Assembly: GCF_008923185.1 (NCBI RefSeq)
Contig: NZ_WBMT01000004.1
Coordinates: 62,001 to 126,000 of the forward strand
DNA from: Actinomadura rudentiformis
GTDB taxonomy: Bacteria > Actinomycetota > Actinomycetes > Streptosporangiales > Streptosporangiaceae
Length of the DNA: 64,000 nt
Direction of reading: 5' to 3'
Part shown: piece by piece, positions 51,371-60,413 of the stretch
Position numbering within the stretch: the first letter of the stretch is position 1
Layout: each line of letters starts with the position of its first letter
The notes under the pieces: model-generated
Told to the model about the DNA's origin: nothing
The model's database searches: none
Seen by the model: the letters and a program-made list of their open reading frames with translations, nothing else
Translations under genes and position numbers: made by a program

Positions 51371-52612
51371 ATGGACGTGTGGCGGCGGTGGCTGCTCGCA
51401 ATGGTGTGCGGTGTCGCTGTGGCGAGCATTTATGCCGCGCAGCCGGTTCTGGAGCCGATGGGACGCGATCTTGGTGTGTCGGCAGAACTGTCTGGGTGGA
51501 TCGTGGCGATCGGTCAGGTCGGCTACCTGGCAGGGCTGGTGCTGCTGGTGCCGCTCGGCGATGTGGTCGACAGGCGACGGCTCATCGCCGTGCACCTGGC
51601 GCTCACCGCAGTGGGCATGATCCTGACGGCCTTGGCGTCAACCGCATGGGTGGCGTTCGTGGGGCTCGCGGCGGCTGGGGTGTTCGCGGTCGTGGTGCAG
51701 ACCACGGTGGCCTACGTCGCGTCGGTCTCGCCGCCTGCGGAACGCGGTCGGAACATTGGCGTCGTGACCTCGGGCGTTGTGGTCGGCATCCTGGGTGCGC
51801 GGGTCGTCACCGGCATACTCGCCGAGACATGGGGCTGGCGGAGCGTCTATGCCGTGCTCGCGGTGGCGTCACTCGGGCTCGCGGCCCTCGTCCTCGCCGT
51901 ACTGCCGTCAGAGGAGCGCGCCAACCGACACAGGCGGGCCGTCATCTCACTCGGCGGACTGTTCGGGCAGCGCGTCTTCCTGACGCGCGGGCTCATCGCG
52001 TTCTTCCTGTTCGCATCGTTCGGAACCCTGTGGAGCGGACTGTCCCTGCCGCTGGCGGACAGGCCGTGGCAGCTGAACGAGAGCCAGATCGGACTGTTCG
52101 GCATCGCCGGACTCGCCGGCGCACTCGGCGCGGCACGCGCGGGACGGTGGGCGGACGCAGGACGGGCGGCCTCGGTCACCGGTCTCGCACTCATCCTGCT
52201 CATCCTCTCGTGGGCAGCGATAGCGCAGCTGCCGTGGTCACTGTGGCTCCTCATCGCCGGAATCGTGGTTCTCGACTTCGCAGTCCAGGCGGTGCATGTG
52301 AGCAACCAGCACCTGCTCACCGCCGCGCATCCGGATCGCACCAGCAGCATCATCGGCGCCTACATGGTCTTCTACTCGCTCGGCTCCGCCCTTGGCGCAG
52401 CCGCGACCACCGCCGTCTTCACCACCTACGGCTGGCAGGGCTCCAGCCTCCTCGGGGCCGGATTCGCGGCCTGCGCGCTGGCCGTATGGATCACCCACAG
52501 GCGACCGTCCCTCGACAGCGCGAACCTCCGATCCCAGAAACCAGGCACGCACCAGGCGCTGGCGGAAGCGCAAGGAGACGGCACGGCCAAGATCAACCAA
52601 ATCACTTCCTGA
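51371..52612 (+). CDS. MFS exporter (DHA1 type)
   Basis: 413 aa from ATG 51371. About 12 hydrophobic helices. Loop 2-3 motif GDVVDRRRL and motif C region VASVSPPAERGRNIGVVTSG in TM5, typical of drug:H+ antiporters. Efflux from the cytoplasm driven by proton motive force; substrate unknown. Divergent from HxlR, which probably induces it upon sensing a reactive or aromatic compound. Confidence 0.9.
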   Translation: MDVWRRWLLAMVCGVAVASIYAAQPVLEPMGRDLGVSAELSGWIVAIGQVGYLAGLVLLVPLGDVVDRRRLIAVHLALTAVGMILTALASTAWVAFVGLAAAGVFAVVVQTTVAYVASVSPPAERGRNIGVVTSGVVVGILGARVVTGILAETWGWRSVYAVLAVASLGLAALVLAVLPSEERANRHRRAVISLGGLFGQRVFLTRGLIAFFLFASFGTLWSGLSLPLADRPWQLNESQIGLFGIAGLAGALGAARAGRWADAGRAASVTGLALILLILSWAAIAQLPWSLWLLIAGIVVLDFAVQAVHVSNQHLLTAAHPDRTSSIIGAYMVFYSLGSALGAAATTAVFTTYGWQGSSLLGAGFAACALAVWITHRRPSLDSANLRSQKPGTHQALAEAQGDGTAKINQITS

Positions 52613-52812
52613 TGTGCGTGAACACCTCACGATTGCGATGTGGTGGTTGGAGCCATGCCGACCTGGAGTCGTTCGTGCGGAGGCGACGCCGATCGACACT
52701 TCGGAGCGGGTCGTCGACCCAGCCGCCTATGGCTGCGGCGAGTTTGAAAGCTCAGGCTGATCGACCAGCCGGTTGCCGGGTCGGCCAGGGTGGAATCGGT
52801 GGTCGAACGGCG

Positions 52813-53520
52813 TCACCCCGTTGGTGCGGGGGCGGCGACGGTGAAGTCGACCTTGAGTGCGTATCGGTCAGCCACGTAGCAGCTGATCGTGTATTCAAGG
52901 GGATCGCCGTGCTGGTCGAGGATGGAACGTGTCTCGACGAGCAGCGGTGTGGTGGGGGAGACGCCCAGTTCGGCGGCGTCGTCGTCTGCGGTGCGGGCAG
53001 TGAGAACGGACGAGCCGAGAGTGGGGTTGCGTCCGAGGCGGCGCAGCGTGGCGTGCAGGGAGTCGACCTCCAGGTCGGCGGTGAGCAGCGTGTCGAGGTC
53101 GGCGGGAAACGCGGCATGTTCCAGGGCGACAGGCAGGCCGTCAGCGAGCCGGACGCGGCTGATCGCGATCACGTCCTGAGGAGCCCCGGCTGGGTAGAGG
53201 TTGGCCCTCTCCTCTGGAGAAGCGGCGCGCCGCGCGGCGTACAGGACGCGGGAGGACGGTGTCCGGCCTGCGGCGAGGGTCTCGTCATGGAAGCTCAGAA
53301 GGGTGCCGACCGGGCGGGCGGGCGCGGCCTTGCGGACGAACGTGCCCTTCCCCGGGACGCGTTCGAGGCCGGCAAGGGCGGCGCGGACCGTCATCCTGGC
53401 GACGCCGAACTCCTTGGCCAGCTGAGGCTCTGAAGGCAGCAGGTCACCATCGGCGGCGGCGTCCAGCCTCGCCCGCAGCCGCTTCTCGATGCGCTCGTAC
53501 AGCGGATGCGTCGTGGCCAT
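52813..53520 (-). CDS. GntR family regulator (HutC/UTRA type)
   Basis: 235 aa. N-terminal winged helix (LPSEPQLAKEFGVARMTVRA, about 28-47), then UTRA effector domain with VIAISRVRLADGLPVALEHA and RSILDQHGDPLEYTISCYVA. Binds a small metabolite, often a sugar or nucleoside derivative. Divergent from deoC, so it probably senses a deoxyribose-related compound. Palindromes 53558-53582 are the likely targets. Confidence 0.9.
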   Translation of the reverse strand: MATTHPLYERIEKRLRARLDAAADGDLLPSEPQLAKEFGVARMTVRAALAGLERVPGKGTFVRKAAPARPVGTLLSFHDETLAAGRTPSSRVLYAARRAASPEERANLYPAGAPQDVIAISRVRLADGLPVALEHAAFPADLDTLLTADLEVDSLHATLRRLGRNPTLGSSVLTARTADDDAAELGVSPTTPLLVETRSILDQHGDPLEYTISCYVADRYALKVDFTVAAPAPTG

Positions 53521-53557
53521 GAACGCCCCTTGTCAATCGTGCGGTGTCACTGTGATG

Positions 53558-53582
53558 CTATACGTATAGGCTGTCTAGACAG
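53558..53582. promoter_or_regulatory. two adjacent palindromes, GntR operators
   Basis: CTATACGTATAG (53558-53569) and CTGTCTAGACAG (53571-53582), both perfect dyads, separated by one G, 22 bp before the deoC start (53604). TCTAGA cores are common GntR targets. Confidence 0.75.
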
Positions 53583-53603
53583 GCTGCGAAAAGGAGTGCC
53601 GTT

Positions 53604-54323
53604 GTGTCCGTGAGCTCTATCGACGTTCCGCGCTATGACGGCGCACTGCCTTCGGTCCAGGAGGCGGCGAAGATGATCGACCATTCGCTGCTGCGGCCGG
53701 ACCTGACGTTGGACGAGGTGCGGGCAGGGCTGACGACAGCACGGGAGTACCGCACGGCGTCGGTGTGCGTCCGGCCTTCCGACGTCGGGCTGGCCATAAC
53801 GGAACTCGCCGGCTCAGAAGTCGCCGTCGGGACGGTCGTGGGTTTCCCGCACGGGAGCAGCAGTACGGCCACGAAGGTCTTCGAGACCGGTGAACTCGTC
53901 GCTCTGGGGGCCCAAGAGATCGACATGGTGATCGACATCGGTCGGTTGCGCTCGGGGGACATCGCCTTCGTCCAGGACGAGATCGCCGCCGTCGTGAGGG
54001 CAGCGCGTGGGCGCGCAGTGAAAGTGATCTTCGAGAACTGCTACCTGACCGACCGGCAGAAGACCGCCGGGTATGAGGCCGCGGAGAAGGCAGGCGCGGC
54101 CTACGTCAAGACCAGCACGGGGTTCGCGGACGGGGGAGCGACGGCCGCCGACATCGCTCTCATGCGGCGCACCGTGTCGGCGGCGGTAAAGGTCAAGGCG
54201 GCCGGCGGTGTCCGCACCCTGGACGCTCTCCTCGCCCTCCATGAGCTCGGCGCCACCCGGTTCGGAGCCACCGCCACCGCGACGATCCTCGACGACCTCG
54301 CCTCCCGCCTGGCCAACTCCTGA
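53604..54323 (+). CDS. deoC: deoxyribose-phosphate aldolase
   Basis: 239 aa. TIM-barrel class I aldolase. Catalytic set by analogy to E. coli DeoC: Asp107 (EIDMVIDIG), Schiff-base Lys169 (YVKTSTGF) and Lys198 (VKAAGGVRT). Splits 2-deoxyribose 5-phosphate to glyceraldehyde 3-phosphate and acetaldehyde in nucleoside salvage. Divergent from the GntR gene. No other deo genes are beside it. Confidence 0.95.
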   Translation: MSVSSIDVPRYDGALPSVQEAAKMIDHSLLRPDLTLDEVRAGLTTAREYRTASVCVRPSDVGLAITELAGSEVAVGTVVGFPHGSSSTATKVFETGELVALGAQEIDMVIDIGRLRSGDIAFVQDEIAAVVRAARGRAVKVIFENCYLTDRQKTAGYEAAEKAGAAYVKTSTGFADGGATAADIALMRRTVSAAVKVKAAGGVRTLDALLALHELGATRFGATATATILDDLASRLANS

Positions 54324-54466
54324 CTCGGTGCGGAGTCGTCTCGATTCCGAGCTGACCAGGCCTGAAGGTAAGGCAGCCACCCTCCTGGCAGAATCCTTCT
54401 GGCAGCCACCCGGACCGGACTGCCATCGGCAAGCGGTGACGAGCTGAGAACAACAAGATCAGTCGC

Positions 54467-55807
54467 TCACGCGGCATCGCCTCCCGTTCTGCTGGGCGCA
54501 CGAAAGCCTGAGGTCAGCGAGGCCTTTGCCGGGTCAGCCCTCGCCTCGGCGACGGTGACGATGGTGGCGAGCAAGGCCAGGACCGCAGCGGGAAGGCCGA
54601 GCAGGGTGACCGACAGCCAGTCTTGGGCCGGACCGCCGAGTCCACCACCCAACGCCACGCCCAGGTAGATCGCGGAGGAGTTGAGACCGAGGAGCACTGG
54701 TGCTGAGGCGGGCGCAAAGAGGACCAGCCGGTGTTGCTGGACCACCGAGGCCATTCCATCGGTCGCGCCCCAGATGGCAGCCCAGACGCATGCGACAACC
54801 AGGTGCCCGACCATGAGTGGGCTGATCGCGAGCAGCACGGCGCTGCCGGCGAGTGCCGCGACCGCGACCCTGAGCGCCGGAAGCCTGTCGGCGAGATGAC
54901 CGGCGAAGAAGTTGCCGCCGAAGACTCCGACGCCCCAGACGAAAAGGATCATGGTGGCGGCCTGGGGAAACGATCCGGTCGTGGCGCCTTCGGTCACCGC
55001 GCCGATGTAGGTGTAGACGGTGTAATGGCCGGCCATCACCAGCAGCGTCACGACCAAGATGGTGAGGACCTTGGGTTGGCGCAGTGGAGCCAGGCGGGCC
55101 GTAAGGCTTGTCGCCGGCAGCACGACCTTGGGCAACGCCACCGAGATGCCGATCGCCGCAACGATGCCAAGGGCGGCGACGGCCCAGAGTGTGAGGCGCC
55201 AGTCGATACCGCCGATCAAGTTGCCCAGGGGCATGCCCAGCGCGGTCGACAAGGTCAATCCACCGATGACCAGCGCCATGGCACGCCCTCGCCGTTCGGG
55301 AGGCGTGATTGCGACGGCTGCGCTCGACGCTGTGGCGGTGATGGTGGCCGCACCGGCTGCGGTGAGAATCCGCGCCGGCAATGCCAGGGTGTAGGTCGGG
55401 CTGAGGGCGGTGACGACGTTGCCGACGATGAACACGATCAGTGCGAGCTGCAGCGCCGTCCGGCGGTCCAGTGGGCTCAGCAGCCAACTCAAGACCGGCG
55501 CGGCGACGGCCAGCGTCAGTGCGAACACGGTCACCAGCTGGCCGGCTGCCGGGACGCTGACTTCAAGGTCGGCGGCAATGTCGGGCAGAAGACCGGCTAT
55601 CACGAACGCGTCCGTGCCGACCGCGAAGGTCGCCAGCGCCAGCGGCAGCAACGGTCTCACGAGAGGGCCGGATGCGCTCGGTTCTGCCGGGCCGGGTCCC
55701 TCCGGTTTTGGCGGGCCGGATGCCTTCGGTCCTGGCGGGCCGGATGCCTTCGGTCCTGGCGGGCCGGATGCCTCCGGTTCTGGCCCGCTGGTCTCGGTGC
55801 GATTCAC
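54467..55807 (-). CDS. MFS exporter with Pro/Gly-rich N-terminal repeats
   Basis: 446 aa, 12 hydrophobic helices, DHA1 exporter. The N-terminal about 50 residues are a cytoplasmic Pro-rich tail with 8-residue repeats (SGPPGPKA), encoded by 24-bp DNA repeats at 55690-55785. Such a tail is not normal in MFS exporters. Start codon overlaps the VOC stop by 4 bp (ATGA), so the two genes are coupled. MarR gene (56202) divergent. Likely detoxification exporter. Confidence 0.9.
   Translation of the reverse strand: MNRTETSGPEPEASGPPGPKASGPPGPKASGPPKPEGPGPAEPSASGPLVRPLLPLALATFAVGTDAFVIAGLLPDIAADLEVSVPAAGQLVTVFALTLAVAAPVLSWLLSPLDRRTALQLALIVFIVGNVVTALSPTYTLALPARILTAAGAATITATASSAAVAITPPERRGRAMALVIGGLTLSTALGMPLGNLIGGIDWRLTLWAVAALGIVAAIGISVALPKVVLPATSLTARLAPLRQPKVLTILVVTLLVMAGHYTVYTYIGAVTEGATTGSFPQAATMILFVWGVGVFGGNFFAGHLADRLPALRVAVAALAGSAVLLAISPLMVGHLVVACVWAAIWGATDGMASVVQQHRLVLFAPASAPVLLGLNSSAIYLGVALGGGLGGPAQDWLSVTLLGLPAAVLALLATIVTVAEARADPAKASLTSGFRAPSRTGGDAA
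55690..55785. repeat. 24-bp tandem repeats in the MFS gene
   Basis: Three close copies of a 24-bp unit starting GGCCGGATGCC at 55714, 55738 and 55762, plus a degenerate copy at 55690. They encode SGPPGPKA-like octapeptides. Copy number can vary without shifting the frame. Confidence 0.85.
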
Positions 55808-56148
55808 TGCTGGTCTCCGGCCTGTTGGGACAGGCTGAACTCCACGCCCTGATCATCTGTGCAGTGGGCGTAGGCCCCGGAGGGGATGCTGACCGGATCT
55901 TCTGCCGTGCCGCCCAGTTCGCGCACCCGAGCGACGGCGGCGGTGATGTCGTCGACGGCGAAGAAGATGCGCGGGTGCCGTGACGAGTCGTCGTGCGGCG
56001 ATCCGCCCATGGGCTCGGGCCCCTGGATCATCGAGTAGCCCGGGACGTTGCCCTCGTAGAACGTCCAACCGAACAGCGAGCCCCAGAACCGCCGCGTTGC
56101 CCCGATGTCGCTGCTCGGCAGCTCAAAGTATGTGACCTGTCCACTCAT
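55804..56148 (-). CDS. VOC/glyoxalase-fold protein
   Basis: 114 aa with two beta-alpha-beta units: MSGQVTYFELPSSDIGATRR with FYEGNVPGYSMIQGPEP, and VDDITAAVARVRELGG with DDQGVEFSLSQ (metal Glu). Probable lactoylglutathione-lyase-like or resistance function. Translationally coupled to the MFS exporter and divergent from MarR. Confidence 0.85.
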   Translation of the reverse strand: MSGQVTYFELPSSDIGATRRFWGSLFGWTFYEGNVPGYSMIQGPEPMGGSPHDDSSRHPRIFFAVDDITAAVARVRELGGTAEDPVSIPSGAYAHCTDDQGVEFSLSQQAGDQQ

Positions 56149-56159
56149 GACCGTCCTCC

Positions 56160-56203
56160 TATGTCAGCTTGCTGACATAGAGCGTATGTCAGAATGCTGA
56201 CAT
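56160..56203. promoter_or_regulatory. two MarR operators
   Basis: TATGTCAGCTTGCTGACATA (56160-56179) and TATGTCAGAATGCTGACAT (56185-56203). Both have ATGTCAG/CTGACAT arms with a four-base centre. They lie in the VOC/MarR gap; the second overlaps the marR start codon, giving strong autoregulation. Confidence 0.85.
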
Positions 56204-56639
56204 GGAGCAAGAAGAGACCGTTGGCGACCTTGATCAGTCGGTGGGCTACGTCCTCAAGCAGGTGCAAGCCTCGCTGCACACCGGGATGGATGAGGTGCTG
56301 CGTCCACTGGGTCTCACCGTCGCCCAATACGCATGCCTCGAACTGCTCGGCCAGCATCCGGGCCTGTCCAACTCCGAACTCGCCCGCCGTGCCTTCGTCA
56401 CCCGCCAGTCGATGAACCTCGTACTCCGCCGGCTACAGGAGCGGGGCCTGCTCACCAGGCCTGATCACGCCGCTCATGGGCGGGCGCTGCCGACCGAGCT
56501 CACCCGAGCCGGAGAAGCGACGCTACGCAAGGCCAGCGTCGCCGTGCGCGCCGTCGAACAGCAGCTGTTCTCCCCGTTGTCCCCGGCGCAGCAGCGTCGG
56601 CTACGCGATGACCTAGCCCGTGTTCTCAAGCGGTCATAG
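56202..56639 (+). CDS. MarR family repressor
   Basis: 145 aa with winged helix LSNSELARRAFVTRQSMNLV (about 55-74) and wing LLTRPDHAAHGRALPTEL. MarR proteins release DNA on binding phenolic ligands or on oxidation; no conserved Cys is seen in the key place, so a ligand is likelier. Divergent from the VOC-MFS operon, controlled through 56160-56203. Confidence 0.9.
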   Translation: MEQEETVGDLDQSVGYVLKQVQASLHTGMDEVLRPLGLTVAQYACLELLGQHPGLSNSELARRAFVTRQSMNLVLRRLQERGLLTRPDHAAHGRALPTELTRAGEATLRKASVAVRAVEQQLFSPLSPAQQRRLRDDLARVLKRS

Positions 56640-56758
56640 CCACTCGTTGAAGGCTGCGATGCGAATGGTGGCCCGGGAGCGGGCGGCGAGCTTGGCGGCT
56701 ACGACCCGCTCGCGTTCGAGCCGGGCCGACCAGGTGGGCGAGCCCACGGTCGCCATGC

Positions 56759-57592
56759 TCAGGTGCTGGGCTTCGGCGGGGTCAAGCGGTCGGCCAGGAA
56801 GGCGAGGATCTCGTCCCGGGCCTTGAGCGTGGGATGTCCGTCCTGGTCGACGAGGTGGGCGGTGACCACGCTGTGGGGAGTTTCGACCACGTCCCTGAAG
56901 AACGGGGGCGGGTTGGTGTTGGCGGAGCCGCCTGGAAGGACGCGGCCGTCGAAGGCGTCGCCGAGGAGTGACTGATAGGCGGCGAAGCGCTGGCCGGTGC
57001 ACCAGCGGTCATTGTCGAAGCGGTAGGCGAGAACGGTCAGCCCATCGCGCGCGATGCGGTCTCGGACCGCGCGCGCGTCCTCCTCACTGATCTCGAGTCC
57101 GGCTGGGTCGTCCAGTGGCAATGACGGGTGGTTGACCACTGGCGCGATGACGGCCGGCTCGAGCGTCATGGTGAGGGCGAAGTTGCCGGTGAAGCACAGC
57201 CCGATCGCGCCGATTCCCGGACCGCCGCATTCGGCGTGGGCTTGGCGCGCCAGCCCGCGCAGCCACGCCGCGACGGGGCTGGTGCCTCCACCGGCGAACG
57301 CACGGAACTCGGCACTGACACATGCGCGACGGACGATCTTCTCGCCGCTCTCGGCCGTGGGATAGGCACCGTCGACCCCGAAGAGCGAAGGGACGTAGAC
57401 GGTGAAACCCGCAGCCCGGATCCAGCGCGCCAGCCGGAGGACGTCAGGGCTGATGCCGGGCATCTCCGGCATCAAGACGACGGCCGGCCCGGAACCCGCG
57501 GTGTAGACCGTCTTCATCACCCCGTCCACGTCCACGAGCCGGCGGGAGAAGTCTGTGATCGCGTCGTCAAGGCGTCCATCGGCAGCGCTCAT
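56759..57592 (-). CDS. dienelactone hydrolase family protein
   Basis: 277 aa alpha/beta hydrolase. Nucleophile motif GLCFTGNFAL with Cys133, the Cys variant of GxCxGG in dienelactone hydrolases; the late DQDGHPTLKA contributes the His. Probably hydrolyses a lactone or ester in the cytosol. Divergent from the GlxA-like regulator at 57684. No chlorocatechol genes beside it. Confidence 0.8.
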   Translation of the reverse strand: MSAADGRLDDAITDFSRRLVDVDGVMKTVYTAGSGPAVVLMPEMPGISPDVLRLARWIRAAGFTVYVPSLFGVDGAYPTAESGEKIVRRACVSAEFRAFAGGGTSPVAAWLRGLARQAHAECGGPGIGAIGLCFTGNFALTMTLEPAVIAPVVNHPSLPLDDPAGLEISEEDARAVRDRIARDGLTVLAYRFDNDRWCTGQRFAAYQSLLGDAFDGRVLPGGSANTNPPPFFRDVVETPHSVVTAHLVDQDGHPTLKARDEILAFLADRLTPPKPST

Positions 57593-57622
57593 GGTGACAA
57601 GCGTGGACCGGCGTGCCGCACG

Positions 57623-57643
57623 TGGCGATCGGCCAGATCGCCA
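57623..57643. promoter_or_regulatory. dyad in the hydrolase/GlxA-like intergenic region
   Basis: TGGCGATC-GGCCA-GATCGCCA, perfect 8-bp arms, between divergent starts at 57592 and 57684, followed by ATATATAG as a possible -10. Likely site of the AraC-type regulator. Confidence 0.6.
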
Positions 57644-57683
57644 TATATAGGGGTAATCTCGCCAGAGGTGTGGGGAGGCGAGC

Positions 57684-58655
57684 GTGAGCGCGCTGCGGGT
57701 TGGTGTCCTGGCCTATCCAGGCTGCTTCGCGTCCGAGGTGTTCGGCGTACCTGATCTGCTGACGATGGCCACGCACGTGGCCGGCCCAGACCATGCCGGG
57801 TACGAGGTGTCGATCGTTTCGCCTCGTCGTCGCGTCGTCGCCTCGGGTGGGTCGGCATTGGCCGTCTCTCCGCTGCGCGAGGTCGACGTCCTTGTCGTGC
57901 CGGGATTCGACCTCGCGCCGGGTCTCGACGTGGACGCCAGGCTCACCTCTCTCACCCCCGAAGTCGCCGTGATCCGTTCACACGCAGCCGCGGGCAACGC
58001 CGTCGTCTCGATCTGCGTCGGTGCGTTCCTGCTCGCCGAGGCCGGACTGCTCAACCGGCGCCGGGCCACGACGGCATGGCTCCACGCGGACGAGTTGGCT
58101 CGACGCTGCCCGGACGCCGATGTCCAACCCGAACGTCTGGTCGTCACCGACACCGGTGTGACGACCACGGCCGCCTTCAGCGCCATGTACGACTTCGCGC
58201 TGGAACTGATCCGCGAGCACAGCGGTGCCGGTGTGGCACGGACGACCGCACGGGTGGCGCTCGTCGACGATGCGCGCTCATCCCAGACCCCGTACGTTGA
58301 CGCTCGACTTCTTCCACAGCCCGGAAACACGTTCTCCCGCAGGGTCATGCGCTGGCTCGACCAGAACCTCGCCGCCCGATACGACCTCGCCGCGCTGTCG
58401 GACACGTTCAACGTCAGCACTCGGACGCTGCTGCGGCGGTTCGCAGATGAGACCGGCCAGAGCCCGCTCGAATACCTGCAGTCGTCGCGCATCCGTCGCG
58501 CTCGCCACCTCCTTGAGACCACCGACCGAACCGTCGCCAGCATCTCCACCGCGGTCGGGTACAGGGACTCCGGAACCTTCGCCGCTCTCTTCGCCAAGCA
58601 CACCGGACGACGCCCGAGGGACTACCGCGCAACCTTCCGGCGGGGCACCACGTGA
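57684..58655 (+). CDS. GlxA-like AraC regulator with DJ-1/PfpI domain
   Basis: 323 aa from GTG 57684. N-terminal PfpI-like domain about 1-185 (VVSICVGAFLLAEAGLLNRR has the nucleophile-elbow Cys, ICVG), C-terminal AraC HTH pair about 220-320 (YDLAALSDTFNVSTRTLLRR and VASISTAVGYRDSGTFAALF). These proteins are transcription activators; the PfpI part is presumed to sense a metabolite. Divergent from the dienelactone hydrolase, its likely target. Confidence 0.9.
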   Translation: MSALRVGVLAYPGCFASEVFGVPDLLTMATHVAGPDHAGYEVSIVSPRRRVVASGGSALAVSPLREVDVLVVPGFDLAPGLDVDARLTSLTPEVAVIRSHAAAGNAVVSICVGAFLLAEAGLLNRRRATTAWLHADELARRCPDADVQPERLVVTDTGVTTTAAFSAMYDFALELIREHSGAGVARTTARVALVDDARSSQTPYVDARLLPQPGNTFSRRVMRWLDQNLAARYDLAALSDTFNVSTRTLLRRFADETGQSPLEYLQSSRIRRARHLLETTDRTVASISTAVGYRDSGTFAALFAKHTGRRPRDYRATFRRGTT

Positions 58656-58741
58656 ACGGAGACCTTCTCCACGGCCTGCCCGCTGAACGGGGTCATGTGC
58701 GCTGGATCGCCGGCGGTCTCGCAGAACGCGCACCACACGAG

Positions 58742-59503
58742 CTACATCCGGGTCTGCGCGTACGCATGCAGTGCGTCGCGGACGAACGTCGCCCCCGCGG
58801 CGTCGTCGTACATGCCGGCGAAGCGGGGGTCGTCGACGTACATGTCCCCCACGCCTTTCACCATCTCGATCGAGCGCTCCCGGTCGCCCTCAGCCGTGGG
58901 GGTACCCGGGATCTGGCTCAGCCACTGGACGTGCCGGGCGGCCAGTGACTGAGCCCGTTCCGATGTCGGAGAAATCCCGGCCTTCGCTGCGGCGACCCAA
59001 GCGGCGACGAGGTCTTCGGCGGCCTGCTTCCACGCCCGCTGCTGGTCAAGGGTCTTGCCGTGCCACCAGTCGTTGCTCACCTGGTACGCGCGCTCGCCCC
59101 AGCGTGAGACCACCTCGTCCTTGTAGCGGTCGTTGAACCCCGACAACATGACGTCCATCCGCGGTTCCGCCCCCGCCTCCAGGGCCTCGAGCGTGTGACG
59201 CACGGAGCGGATCTGCCGTTCGATGCGGTCCCGTTCCTCTTCCAGCGCGGCGATGTGGGCGCGAAGCCCGTCGCACGCGTCCACCTCGTCGTCCAGGACC
59301 TCGGCGATGGCCTGCAAGCCCATGCCGAGCTGGCGCATGAGCAGGATCCGCTGTAGCCGGGCGACCGCGGTGGGGTTGTAGTAGCGGTACCCGTTCGCGC
59401 CGACCCTGGACGGGGCCAGGAGCCCGACGCGGTCGTAATGGCGCAGGGTACGGCTGGTGATGCCGGCCCTCGCCGCGAGCTCCTGGATCGTCCACTCCAT
59501 CAT
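58742..59503 (-). CDS. TipA-like MerR regulator
   Basis: 253 aa. N-terminal MerR helix WTIQELAARAGITSRTLRHY and DRVGLLAPSRVGANGYRYY, then dimer helix, then TipAS domain with the drug-binding region (EVVSRWGERAYQVSNDWWHG). TipA-type proteins activate exporters or detoxifiers on binding thiopeptide-like drugs. Seven bp after the DUF2268 gene and in its operon; the TTGACGC dyad at 60414-60428 is probably its promoter site. Confidence 0.85.
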   Translation of the reverse strand: MMEWTIQELAARAGITSRTLRHYDRVGLLAPSRVGANGYRYYNPTAVARLQRILLMRQLGMGLQAIAEVLDDEVDACDGLRAHIAALEEERDRIERQIRSVRHTLEALEAGAEPRMDVMLSGFNDRYKDEVVSRWGERAYQVSNDWWHGKTLDQQRAWKQAAEDLVAAWVAAAKAGISPTSERAQSLAARHVQWLSQIPGTPTAEGDRERSIEMVKGVGDMYVDDPRFAGMYDDAAGATFVRDALHAYAQTRM

Positions 59504-59510
59504 TCCAGTG

Positions 59511-60395
59511 TCACCCGCGGCGGAGCGTGGTTGCGATGATCTCCGAGCTGTCGGCGTGCAGGGCCTGTGCCGCCGTCTGCCCGGTCGCCGCCAGATAGGT
59601 GTCGACCAGCCGGTTGCCCGCGGCGTACCCGGCGCCCATCGGCAGTCCCACCGGGGTGAGACCGAAGCGCTCGGCGCTGGGGTCGCCGTGCACCCAGGCA
59701 GTGAGGTTCTGCATGCCTGTCACGTCAAGCCCGGTGAGCACCTTGGCGAAGATCTCGTCGTCGTGCAGGTGCGGCACGCCGATGCGGGCATGGCCGAGCT
59801 CGTCGCCGTAGAGCTGCCGGGCGAAGGCGTCGGCCAAGCCCTCGGAGACGACGTGCTCGCCGACCGTGACGGTCATCGGGTCCCACACCACCCCGCCCGG
59901 GCTGAACCGCAGGTTGTGGTGGAGCTCGTGCACGGCGGTGGCCTCCAGCCGCTCCACGTTCTCGGGGAAGGGCCAGAACGTGATGGCGATGTGGCCCGAG
60001 ATGCCGCCGAACCCGGTCAGTCCTTTGCAGGGACCCATGAAGTGCTCGTCACCCGGATCGCCGAGGACGAACAGCACGGTGATGTCCGGCGCCTCCAGCC
60101 CCGGCGTCGCCTCCAGCAGTACGGCGAGGGCGTCGTCGAGCGCGCGTTGCATCCGCTCCCAGGCCCCGGCCGCCGCCAGAGTTTCGAGCGCGTCGAGGCA
60201 ACGCTCCTCGTCGCGGTCGATGGGGAACCCGGACGTTTCGAGGTGTACGGCCACCAGGTCGACCTCTCCGGGGCTGTAGCGGTACATCCCCTTGTTGGCC
60301 TCCAGCATCGAACGCAGCAGGTCAGCGCGGTCCGCGACCGGGGCCAGCAGGATCCGCCTCATGGCGGAGTAGGTGTCAAGAACAGTGATCGACAT
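59511..60395 (-). CDS. DUF2268 zinc-dependent protease-like protein
   Basis: 294 aa from ATG 60395; the longer frame up to 60689 has no RBS and crosses the operator. HExxH motif: His156-Glu157-His160 (HELHHN), as in DUF2268 predicted metallopeptidases. No signal peptide, so cytoplasmic. Upstream of the TipA-like MerR gene, likely in one operon. Role unknown; perhaps degrades or modifies an antibiotic peptide sensed by the TipA-like protein (inference). Confidence 0.8.
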   Translation of the reverse strand: MSITVLDTYSAMRRILLAPVADRADLLRSMLEANKGMYRYSPGEVDLVAVHLETSGFPIDRDEERCLDALETLAAAGAWERMQRALDDALAVLLEATPGLEAPDITVLFVLGDPGDEHFMGPCKGLTGFGGISGHIAITFWPFPENVERLEATAVHELHHNLRFSPGGVVWDPMTVTVGEHVVSEGLADAFARQLYGDELGHARIGVPHLHDDEIFAKVLTGLDVTGMQNLTAWVHGDPSAERFGLTPVGLPMGAGYAAGNRLVDTYLAATGQTAAQALHADSSEIIATTLRRG

Positions 60396-60413
60396 GGGCC
60401 CCGATGCTAGAAG

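Noticed and set aside
51343..53433. 696-codon plus-strand frame
   Set aside because: Out-of-frame shadow over the MFS gene and antisense to GntR; Arg/Gly-rich with no domain.
56640..56758. Possible LuxR HTH fragment (ERERVVAAKLAARSRATIRI) on the minus strand
   Set aside because: Only about 25 residues and weak resemblance; not enough for a call.
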